Assembly: GCF_019285735.1 (NCBI RefSeq)
Contig: NZ_CP079107.1
Location: 868,001 to 932,000 of the forward strand
DNA length: 64,000 bases
From: Paeniglutamicibacter sp. Y32M11
GTDB lineage: Bacteria > Actinomycetota > Actinomycetes > Actinomycetales > Micrococcaceae
Direction of reading: 5' to 3'
Shown: positions 34,297-41,721 of the stretch, piece after piece
Numbering within the stretch: position 1 is the stretch's first letter
Layout of the letters: each line of letters opens with the position of its first letter
The notes under the pieces: model-generated
Told to the model about the DNA's origin: nothing
The model's input: only the letters and a program-made list of their open reading frames with translations
Databases searched by the model: none
Made by a program: the position numbers and the translations under genes

Positions 34297-35730
34297 ATGG
34301 CAAATGGGGGGCGGAGCGATTTCTTACGGGTAAATGACCTATTTCGTCAGCTTCGGAGGCGATGGAGAACGCTGCTGGTGACTGTGGCGGCTACGGTGGC
34401 CCTTTCGGCCGCTGGCGCGCAGTTAATACCCGCAGAATATTCTGCGGTTGCCACTTTGACGGTTTCGCCCATTACGACGAGCCCATTTTCCTCGGCAGCT
34501 GTGAACCAACAAATCAACATCACCACAGAACGCGCGATCCTTGGGTCGTCGCAAGTCGCAACGTTGGCGATTAAGACACTCGGTCACGATATTGGGCCCG
34601 AAGACCTGATGCGCCATACGGAGGTCGCTGCACCTCAGGGGTCTCAGATTCTTGAAGTTACAGTTTCTGCTGACACCCCGGAAAAGGCAGCTGCACGAGC
34701 AAATGCCTTGGCCAGTGCCTATCTGATTTCTCGTGCAGATGGGGCCAAAGAGATCGCCGACGCCTTTATCGCCGATCTTGATGGTCAAATAAAGGAAATC
34801 GAGAATAAGGCCAACGCAGATTCACAGGAGCGGCAGCAGCTTTGGGATTTGCGGGCCCAGCGAACGACCTTGAAGCTTGTTGCGCTCGCACCAGGCCAAG
34901 TCATCGGATTGGCCATTCCGCCGACAGAAAAGTCTTCCCTCGATGCCAAAATCTTCTTGGTTGGAGGGCTCGTCGGGGGGGGTCTGTTAGGTCTGGCCTT
35001 GTCTCTCCTGCGTGATCGATGGGACCGTAAAGTCCGCTTTGCGGATCGCCTCGTTGCGGCTACTGGCGCAACGGTCTATACCCTCAACCAGGATGACGAA
35101 GAGGAATCTTTGCGCTGGATCCTCAGGTTCCTGACACGGTCCTACGAGCCCAACCAACGACCAGGTAGGCCCGCAGGATTCTTGGGTTTGATGCCTGCGG
35201 ATCCAAGCGTGCTCGTTTTAAAGCTCCGTGACATGGCACAAGCCCATGGACTCGATTCATGCACGGTCGATAAAGATGTCCTAAACGGTCAAGCTCTCGA
35301 CGCGGGTTGGCCTTTGGAGATCGATCGAATCGAATTGGGCTCAAGGGACCTGGTGTTGATGGAACTCGCCGAATTCGTCGCCGGTTCGAGACTGGCCAGT
35401 ATCTCAGAGCGCTTCCTGGAATCCCTCGTACTGGTCGTACATCACAAGACCAACATAAAAGATGTCATAGCCGTTGTTGGCCAAGCACGGGATCTGCCCC
35501 ATATGAGGCTCATCGTAGTTTTTTACGACGGACGTCCGCGGCGAAGAGCAACCGACACACCACAAACAACAACCACGCCAAGCGGTACAGAACCACAAAA
35601 TTTGAAGGACCCTTCGCCGTTTGAATCGAAAGTAAGCCAACAGGACATGTCAGTTAACAACCCGCTGAAATCAATTGAGCGGAAGTTGGACGCAGGGCAA
35701 CGTCTCATCGCCGGAAGGAAAGAAACATGA
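34297..35730 (+). CDS. Wzz-like polysaccharide chain-length protein with P-loop-less C-terminal domain
   Basis: A 477-residue protein. The first membrane helix (about 24-44) and a second (about 225-245, IFLVGGLVGGGLLGLALSLL) frame an extracytoplasmic Wzz domain. The cytoplasmic part (250-410) sits where a BY-kinase ATPase would be: RDRWDRKVRFADRLVAATGA precedes it, as in kinase fusions. I see no Walker A, A' or B, and no Tyr-rich tail; the C-terminus is a polar Thr/Pro/Ser segment. It probably sets polymer length without kinase activity. ATG 34297 has GGAGAGC upstream; the 181-base gap before it is AT-rich and may hold a promoter. It overlaps pssD by 4 bases. Confidence 0.8.
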   Translation: MANGGRSDFLRVNDLFRQLRRRWRTLLVTVAATVALSAAGAQLIPAEYSAVATLTVSPITTSPFSSAAVNQQINITTERAILGSSQVATLAIKTLGHDIGPEDLMRHTEVAAPQGSQILEVTVSADTPEKAAARANALASAYLISRADGAKEIADAFIADLDGQIKEIENKANADSQERQQLWDLRAQRTTLKLVALAPGQVIGLAIPPTEKSSLDAKIFLVGGLVGGGLLGLALSLLRDRWDRKVRFADRLVAATGATVYTLNQDDEEESLRWILRFLTRSYEPNQRPGRPAGFLGLMPADPSVLVLKLRDMAQAHGLDSCTVDKDVLNGQALDAGWPLEIDRIELGSRDLVLMELAEFVAGSRLASISERFLESLVLVVHHKTNIKDVIAVVGQARDLPHMRLIVVFYDGRPRRRATDTPQTTTTPSGTEPQNLKDPSPFESKVSQQDMSVNNPLKSIERKLDAGQRLIAGRKET

Positions 35731-36176
35731 AAATCCTGTTTGTCACATCAGCTGGCGGTCACCTGGCTCAACTACTGCCGCTCAAATCGTGGTGGCAAGA
35801 ACATGAACGAGTTTGGGTAACCTTCAGACTGCCAGAAGTCGAAGCTGCCTTGGAAGGCGAGACTGTTGTCTGGGCACATCATCCGACGACGAGAAACGCA
35901 AAAAACGCCGTGAAGAACCTCTTCTTAGCGTGGCCGACCCTACGGCACGAGCGCCCCGACGTTGTGGTCTCCATTGGAGCGGGGGTCTCCGTCCCATTCT
36001 TCCTAGTTGCCAAACTTCTTGGGATCAAGACCGTTTATATTGAGTGTTTTGATCGCATCACGATGCCCACATTGAGTGGTCGAATTTGCTACCCGATGGC
36101 AGATCTATTCTGTGTGCAATGGGCGGAGCAGCAGAAATACTACCGAGATGCTCTGAACATTGGACCAGTGTTATGA
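35727..36176 (+). CDS. pssD: PssD-like glycosyltransferase accessory subunit (Alg14 type)
   Basis: A 149-residue protein of the Alg14/PssD family. MKILFVTSAGGHLAQLLPL at the N-terminus, the RPDVVVSIGAGVSVPFFLVA segment near residue 75 and VYIECFDRITMPTLSGR are typical. These proteins have a membrane-associated N-terminus and anchor the catalytic PssE/Alg13 partner, together forming one GT28 enzyme that adds the second sugar of the repeat. It overlaps the Wzz gene by 4 bases (ATGA) and pssE likewise. Confidence 0.88.
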   Translation: MKILFVTSAGGHLAQLLPLKSWWQEHERVWVTFRLPEVEAALEGETVVWAHHPTTRNAKNAVKNLFLAWPTLRHERPDVVVSIGAGVSVPFFLVAKLLGIKTVYIECFDRITMPTLSGRICYPMADLFCVQWAEQQKYYRDALNIGPVL

Positions 36177-36745
36177 AACTGGAAAATGGCGATCAAAATA
36201 TTGTGGTGTCCCTCGGGACTGACCACCATCGATTCGATCGGGCCGTCGATTGGATCGACGATTGGCTCGAAACACAAGAAACGCAACCGAGGTGTTTGAT
36301 TCAGCATGGATCCAGTAGACAGCCTCGTCAAGGAAACGGGGTTGACCGAATGCCTCGGACCGACTTGCTGGACTTGTACGCTGGAGCCGATGCGGTAATA
36401 GTGCAAGGAGGACCGGGGTCCATCTTGGACGTCAGGGAAATGGGTAAAATCCCGATCGCAATTCCGCGACGACCAGAACTCGACGAAGTCGTTGATGGGC
36501 ATCAGATTGCTTTCGCTAGATTTATGGCGAGCCAGGGGGAAGCTCTATTGGCTGAATCGGCTGATGACATGGATAGACTGCTGAAATTGATCTTGGCGGA
36601 TCCGAATCATTTTTCGACGCCCCCACGACACGCAGATGCCGGGCATGCGGCCGGACTACTTGCTGCCGCGCTTGACACACTTGAGAGTCATCAGCGACCT
36701 GATGCGATGATCAGCCGGCTTCGACAGATGTGGGGCCACCATTAA
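36173..36745 (+). CDS. pssE: PssE-like glycosyltransferase catalytic subunit (Alg13 type)
   Basis: A 190-residue protein starting at ATG 36173 inside the pssD stop. NIVVSLGTDHHRFDRAVDWI opens the GT-B C-terminal half, and the UDP-sugar binding region is VIVQGGPGSILDVREMGKIP followed by IPRRPELDEVVDGHQ (around 90-125), the usual PssE/Alg13 signature. With PssD it makes a UDP-sugar glycosyltransferase. The donor cannot be read. It is the last gene of the left arm; a small hairpin terminator follows. Confidence 0.88.
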   Translation: MKLENGDQNIVVSLGTDHHRFDRAVDWIDDWLETQETQPRCLIQHGSSRQPRQGNGVDRMPRTDLLDLYAGADAVIVQGGPGSILDVREMGKIPIAIPRRPELDEVVDGHQIAFARFMASQGEALLAESADDMDRLLKLILADPNHFSTPPRHADAGHAAGLLAAALDTLESHQRPDAMISRLRQMWGHH

Positions 36746-37216
36746 TCCGTGAAGTATCGTGCCAATAACACGATTTCTTCCGTCATTGGCTTGAACGGCG
36801 GTACTGGGGCCGCCAGCCAATCCGTCAGTGCAGAATTCCCTGCCGATGGTCAAATGACTGTGGCAGACGCACGTGACTGGAACATCTACAACTTGGAGCC
36901 GCTAGTGCATTCCGAGGACGTCCACTGTTTGGAATTTGACCCGACCATGCTTGCCCTGAACCATGTACTCGCCCATGGCAGTACCGTCCCAGGAAATAAG
37001 TTTTCTGTCCCGCTCGTTGTCGAAGAGATTGAAGTCTCCGCCAACCCCGGGGAGTTCTCGGAAGGTCAGTTCTCCGGCCTCAATCCCGATGAAGGATAAG
37101 ACGCACAGCGAACGAACCGTGCGCAAAATAGCCGTAGAACTGGGTGACAACTCGAAACAGGAATATCGCAATGCAGGGGGTCTGTGATCGGCACGCTCTG
37201 CACCCGAACCAAAGAA
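36746..37216 (-). other. Gap between convergent exopolysaccharide arms, possible gene remnant
   Basis: A 471-base gap. On the - strand between about 37120 and 36902 an open stretch reads LTFRELPGVGGDFNLFDNER and so on, with the feel of a secreted beta-helix enzyme, and a second stretch in another frame follows (VQANDGRNRVIGTILHG near 36800). The frames are interrupted and no start or ribosome site fits. I regard it as a possible decayed gene, or as meaningless open frame. Confidence 0.25.
36757..36780 (+). terminator. Short hairpin terminator after pssE
   Basis: ATCGTG and CACGAT are perfect 6-base arms around CCAATAA, followed by TTCTT. It lies 12 bases after the pssE stop. Confidence 0.45.
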
Positions 37217-38707
37217 CTACGCCTGAACCAGATAACGACGCATTTTCCAGCCAATTCCCGCTGCCAACATGCTGGCGACACCAACGGACACAGCGAGGGC
37301 AGGGAGCGTAGCGCCCAGCTGCATTCGAACAAACAGCGCGAACCCCCCGAAAAGAACTGTTGAGATGAGTGCTGGCCAGAGCATCGAGGCCCACGCAACG
37401 TGAATTCGGAGTCCCCGAGCCACTTCGAGCGTAGCAAGACCATAATCAACGACTACAGCGGCCGACCACGCCGTGACGGCGCCAATAAGACCCCACATAG
37501 GAACTAGCCAGAGATTGAACGTAACTGCGACGACAAGGGCCGAGCACTTGTTGATGAGCTGCCAATGACTCTTGCCGCCCATCAACAACAATGACTGCAC
37601 ACCTCCGGTGGACACGGCGAACATCATCACGGTAGCGATGATTGATAGGGGAAGCGCTCCGGCAACAAACTCTTCGCCGAACCACGACAAGACCACCGGC
37701 GCAAAAACGATCAGTGTTAGATAGAACGGCCAAGCCGTGACCAGAAGGATTCTCGCTGTGGTCGTAAAGATACGTCGTGTGGTTGCAGCATCACCGGTGG
37801 TGAGCGATGCGCTGAGCATGGGTCCTGTGACAATCCTGGCGGTGTGTTCCAACATTGAGCCCAAATGAACGCACCGGTTGACCACTCCATAAACTCCGGC
37901 AGCTGTGGGTCCGAGGAATATGGCAACGGCGATGACATCAATCCATTCCAGAAGGATTTCCACTAGAGATGCGAATCCGCGGGCGGAAGCGAACGCCCAG
38001 AACCGGCGAAAGGTGACTGCCTCGGCGCCAATGCCCTGCGCCTGTGGTGGAGCACTCCTGGGAATACTCTTTAGCGTTCGCCAGACCAAAACCCAAGCCA
38101 ATATCGCAACAATTGCTACGGGAGTGGCCCACGCCGTGGAAAGAGTTGCCACTGCGGCACCCGCCCACAAAGCAACTGCCACTGCAAGGAGCCGCAATAA
38201 CGACAAGATGACGTTCTGCAGGAGCGCAAAAGAGATGATTCGGTGGGTTCCCCGGATGAAACCGAAAGCAACGGTCATCAGCGCCGCCACTGGAACTGTC
38301 ACGGCAGCGATCCGGATGGCTCCGGCGAGTTGAGGTGTGTCGGTGATCAGCCCTATGGTCGGGGCAACACACCACATGGTGATGCCGACCATGCTCGAAA
38401 GTGCAGCCACTGGAATAGCTGACCAGCGCAGTAACTTCCACAGAGAAGGATGTTCCTCAAGCGCCAACGCGGCAGAAACTGAGCGGACCAGGGCTGTATC
38501 GCTACCAAAAACGCAGGCAACGGTCATGACCGCGAAGAGGGCCACGACCTGAAAAAACAGGCCCGACACCGTTGCACCGGCGATATTACTGACCAGCAAC
38601 GTGGTGCCGAATGCGAGGATGGCTCCACCGATGACACAGGCGAAGCTGAACACGCTTGTCGAAGCGACAGTGGATTTTTGATTGGTGGTTATAGAGGAAC
38701 GCGCCAT
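37217..38707 (-). CDS. Wzx-type polysaccharide flippase
   Basis: A protein of about 496 residues with twelve or more hydrophobic segments spread over its whole length and no soluble domain, matching Wzx/MATE-like oligosaccharide flippases. GGAILAFGTTLLVSNIAG at the N-terminus and FGFIRGTHRIISFALLQN are family-like. It should move the undecaprenyl-linked repeat unit outwards. ATG 38707 overlaps the wzy stop by one base (TGATG); GTG 38710 is another option. It is the last gene of the right-arm operon. Confidence 0.85.
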   Translation of the reverse strand: MARSSITTNQKSTVASTSVFSFACVIGGAILAFGTTLLVSNIAGATVSGLFFQVVALFAVMTVACVFGSDTALVRSVSAALALEEHPSLWKLLRWSAIPVAALSSMVGITMWCVAPTIGLITDTPQLAGAIRIAAVTVPVAALMTVAFGFIRGTHRIISFALLQNVILSLLRLLAVAVALWAGAAVATLSTAWATPVAIVAILAWVLVWRTLKSIPRSAPPQAQGIGAEAVTFRRFWAFASARGFASLVEILLEWIDVIAVAIFLGPTAAGVYGVVNRCVHLGSMLEHTARIVTGPMLSASLTTGDAATTRRIFTTTARILLVTAWPFYLTLIVFAPVVLSWFGEEFVAGALPLSIIATVMMFAVSTGGVQSLLLMGGKSHWQLINKCSALVVAVTFNLWLVPMWGLIGAVTAWSAAVVVDYGLATLEVARGLRIHVAWASMLWPALISTVLFGGFALFVRMQLGATLPALAVSVGVASMLAAGIGWKMRRYLVQA

Positions 38708-40014
38708 CACGAATCCGAGCTTTCAACATAGCGCTCTCGAAGCAGCAGGGCGATGATGATGACCACGCAGCTGAGTTGAATCGTCGCGTAACTATAGAAG
38801 GGGATCGTGCACATGACGGCGAGCGGCACCGAATGTAACCAGTGCGTATCGGTACCTGTATGCCTCATGGTTCTCAGCCACGCCGAAACCAGAAAAAGGC
38901 AAAAAAGACCAAGGCCCACAAGCCCATAACAAAACGCTAGCATCCACACATAGCCTTGGGTGCCGAGAGAAACCCCGATAGTTTCCTCCAGCCGAGGACT
39001 GCCGAATCCGAGGAAAGGGGACTTGGCGACTTCCTTTAACGTTGCTTCGTACAGGGCAAGTCTGCCTCCGGTGCTGTCGCTATATTCCTGACGCCCGAGG
39101 ATTTCAGAAATCGCACCACTCGCCATCAAGACGAACGCACCGCTGAGGACAACACCCAAGATTCCCGCGACTTGAAGGACTTTTCTGCGAAGTAGAAGCC
39201 GAAGCGTGACGTAGCCGATGGATATTGCAAGACCGATAAACATTCCCCTGTTGCTGGTAGCGAGAGCAGGGATCAGAGACGCCGCGAAACCCATAAAGAG
39301 TCCCACTTTTATCCACCAGCGATGATCGGAAACGATTCGCGAGAAGACCACTGGCGATAGAACGATGAAGGCCACACCCCAACTATTGGCGTAGGGGAAT
39401 GGCGCTGATGGTCGAACATAGGGCTCGGGCGCACCCCACGGCTGTTGTACCTCAGCCAGCGGAGGGTTTACCAGATCCGAAACCAGCTCGTTAGAAGTTA
39501 AAGAACCGGGCAGTATCGCACCGATCGGCGTGTGAAGTCTGAACTCGGGAAACATCATTCCTGCAAAACCCAAAATAACGACGGTTGCCCACACGATCAA
39601 TAACGCGGAAACCAGCTTGCGGCGGGGCAAGAATTTTCTGGCATTCACCACATAGAGCATGAAAATTCCGACGGCCACAAGTTCCCCGACGCGTTGGGAG
39701 TAGGCCATGATGGCCCCCGAACCTCGGATCGAAATTCCTGCCCCGAATATCCATATGAGGAAGGCGGCCCACGGAAGAATACCCGGTACAAGAATCGTAT
39801 GGCGTTTCCAGAACAAGATGAGGGCCATGAGCGCGGCAAGCATGATGGGCATAAAGGGTGTTGCTCCCAGCGCCCACCACACAGGAAGACCCGCCAACAG
39901 GATCAATACGGGGTAAGCCGGAAGATTCCCTACCTCTCCCTCGAACATTCTGTGGGCTGGCCCCGTCATCCGAGGGTACGGCGGAATCCGCGCCTTGGTA
40001 CTGAAAATTGTCAT
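38707..40014 (-). CDS. O-antigen ligase/Wzy-type polymerase
   Basis: A 435-residue protein with about eleven membrane helices and one large extracytoplasmic loop around residues 165-225. LATSNRGMFIGLAISIGYV and the SPFLGFGSPRLEE segment are typical of the Wzy_C (PF04932) fold. It would polymerise the flipped repeat unit. It starts within the stop codon of the glycosyltransferase gene (ATGA) and is coupled to the flippase gene. Confidence 0.82.
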   Translation of the reverse strand: MTIFSTKARIPPYPRMTGPAHRMFEGEVGNLPAYPVLILLAGLPVWWALGATPFMPIMLAALMALILFWKRHTILVPGILPWAAFLIWIFGAGISIRGSGAIMAYSQRVGELVAVGIFMLYVVNARKFLPRRKLVSALLIVWATVVILGFAGMMFPEFRLHTPIGAILPGSLTSNELVSDLVNPPLAEVQQPWGAPEPYVRPSAPFPYANSWGVAFIVLSPVVFSRIVSDHRWWIKVGLFMGFAASLIPALATSNRGMFIGLAISIGYVTLRLLLRRKVLQVAGILGVVLSGAFVLMASGAISEILGRQEYSDSTGGRLALYEATLKEVAKSPFLGFGSPRLEETIGVSLGTQGYVWMLAFCYGLVGLGLFCLFLVSAWLRTMRHTGTDTHWLHSVPLAVMCTIPFYSYATIQLSCVVIIIALLLRERYVESSDS

Positions 40015-41042
40015 AACCCACGGCCCATTCGCTGCACCATCTCAAGGAGGGTGTCGGCCTTAACTAGTCCGAGGGCGACAACAAGGGCACTCCATGCACG
40101 CGGCTGGAACGGATCGCGAGCCAGGGTGCTTCGAATCCAATGTAGGCAATCCGTTCGATTTCCCAACGCGGCATGGGCGAAAGCTACCTGGCCAGCAATC
40201 CTGGCAAGTCCCCGTGGGTCTTGCTCAAACTCGGGGAACTTTTGAAGTACGTATGTCAGGCCAGCGATAATATTCATCCAACGGCCGCTGAAGAACGAGG
40301 GCCGATCCCAGCGAACGGTCACCAAGGCTTCGTTAACCGCATGAATGGGGCCATGCTGAGTGGCTCGCAAGAGCAGGTCGTAGTCCTCACCGTAGGCAGC
40401 GGGAAGTAATTCGTCGACCAATCCGTAGATTTGGGTGAAGCCGCTACGAAGAAAAATCATCGTTGATGGGTGAATGGCGGTGATTCGGGAACGAAGGAAG
40501 TCATCGAAATTGGAAACAGCCGGAGCCAAACGGTCCACTTCGGTTTTCATGGTTCGAAGACGAATGCCCGAGCTAATGGCGATCGCGGAGCGGTTCGCGT
40601 TCCATAGCTCAAGTTGCCGCGTGAGCTTGTCGGGCAACCAAAGGTCGTCGTCATCGCAGAACCCGATGATCTCTCCAGAAGCTGCCAAAATTCCGGTGTT
40701 TCTTCCCCCGGCGAGACCGGTGGTGCGGGAGTTTTTCATGGTCCGCAGGGTTCTGCCCTTAACGACCTCGATGTCGTGGAGTGGATCAACGGAAATTTTG
40801 TCGTAGACGACGACGACCTCGATGCTGCCGAGGTAGTCCTGGGCGAGGATAGATCGGACCGCATCTCTGAGCATTTCCGGACGCCCACACGTGGTGATGA
40901 CGGCGCTGACGGATGGTGTCCATGGGCTCAGACCGGAGTTTGGCTGTTCATCGAGAAAGGGCAAGGTACTTTCGGCGCATTGATAGCGCAGCAACGAACG
41001 AGTTGATGATGCAAAGTGCAACGTAGCTAACGGCGAAAACAT
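40011..41042 (-). CDS. Family 2 glycosyltransferase
   Basis: Roughly 340 residues with a GT-A domain: SVSAVITTCGRPEMLRDAV, TGLAGGRNTGILAASGEII, the metal-binding FCDDDDLWLP and YGEDYDLLLRA. After the domain come about 80 helical residues. No membrane helix. The start is unclear: ATG 41042 gives a 95-base overlap with the CDP-alcohol transferase gene, while TTG 40964 overlaps by only 17. It probably adds a third or later sugar to the repeat unit. Confidence 0.82.
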   Translation of the reverse strand: MFSPLATLHFASSTRSLLRYQCAESTLPFLDEQPNSGLSPWTPSVSAVITTCGRPEMLRDAVRSILAQDYLGSIEVVVVYDKISVDPLHDIEVVKGRTLRTMKNSRTTGLAGGRNTGILAASGEIIGFCDDDDLWLPDKLTRQLELWNANRSAIAISSGIRLRTMKTEVDRLAPAVSNFDDFLRSRITAIHPSTMIFLRSGFTQIYGLVDELLPAAYGEDYDLLLRATQHGPIHAVNEALVTVRWDRPSFFSGRWMNIIAGLTYVLQKFPEFEQDPRGLARIAGQVAFAHAALGNRTDCLHWIRSTLARDPFQPRAWSALVVALGLVKADTLLEMVQRMGRGL

Positions 41043-41721
41043 GTGGAAACCCCCAGAGGATGAAGATCCAGCACAGAGTGCCCGAATCCGTTGGTAGAAG
41101 TACCACGGAGCGCAGGACGTCCTTGGCACCCCTCTCCGCCGCGACTGCCTTGGTTTGCTGGACAGAATTCACGGCGCTCTTGCGTAATTGCTCGGCCAGA
41201 ATTTGACTCATGAACTGTGACGCGGAAAGAACCACGAACCCGAGCGCAACGTAGGGGACCCAAGCGGGAACCAACGCGGCGGAACTCAGTGCTAGGTAGA
41301 CCGCAAGGTGAATGGCCGGAGTTCGAGCGGCATCGATGACGTGGTCCAGCCATTCGCCGGCAGGGCTCCCCGTGCCAGTGACTCTGGCGACCTGACCGTC
41401 TGCCGAGTCCAAGCAGTAGCCGACGGCAAGGAGCCCAGCCACAACCAATCCGGTCACGACGGAAACCGGGGAAAGGAGCAGAACCACAATCGCCACGATG
41501 GAGAATGCCGCGGAAATCGCCGATACGGTGTTGGGGGAGTACCCCATCCGCACTGCAACGGCAGCAGCTAGCCGTGCCGCACGCCGATTGAGCCACCGCG
41601 TGTAGGCCGGTACACCGGTCCCGGGCTTTTGCGCTGATCGAAGTTCGATCAAGACACCACCAATGGTGGGTCTCCTCGAGGGGGACCCACCGGTGATGAT
41701 CGGTGAAGTGTCACCGATCAT
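40948..41721 (-). CDS. CDP-alcohol phosphatidyltransferase family protein
   Basis: A 257-residue membrane protein with about five or six helices. The family signature DG-x2-AR-x8-G-x3-D-x3-D is complete: DSADGQVARVTGTGSPAGEW followed by LDHVID, around residues 107-130. The enzyme transfers a phospho-alcohol from a CDP donor. ATG 41721 lies inside the stop of the large secreted gene (ATGA). Its setting in a polysaccharide operon and the TagD-like gene in the left arm suggest that the acceptor is the glycan or its lipid carrier, not an ordinary phospholipid; that is inference. Confidence 0.87.
   Translation of the reverse strand: MIGDTSPIITGGSPSRRPTIGGVLIELRSAQKPGTGVPAYTRWLNRRAARLAAAVAVRMGYSPNTVSAISAAFSIVAIVVLLLSPVSVVTGLVVAGLLAVGYCLDSADGQVARVTGTGSPAGEWLDHVIDAARTPAIHLAVYLALSSAALVPAWVPYVALGFVVLSASQFMSQILAEQLRKSAVNSVQQTKAVAAERGAKDVLRSVVLLPTDSGTLCWIFILWGFPHVFAVSYVALCIINSFVAALSMRRKYLALSR
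41696..41721 (-). promoter_or_regulatory. Hairpin enclosing the CDP-alcohol transferase start codon
   Basis: ATGATCGGTGA (41696-41706) and TCACCGATCAT (41711-41721) are perfect 11-base arms with a 4-base loop. In the mRNA the start codon of the CDP-alcohol transferase is the first three bases of the 5' arm. Ribosomes finishing the upstream gene would open it, so it may enforce translational coupling. Confidence 0.6.

Noticed and set aside
36749-37099. A 116-residue open frame on the + strand after pssE
   Set aside because: No ribosome site, spans the pssE terminator hairpin, and shows no family resemblance.
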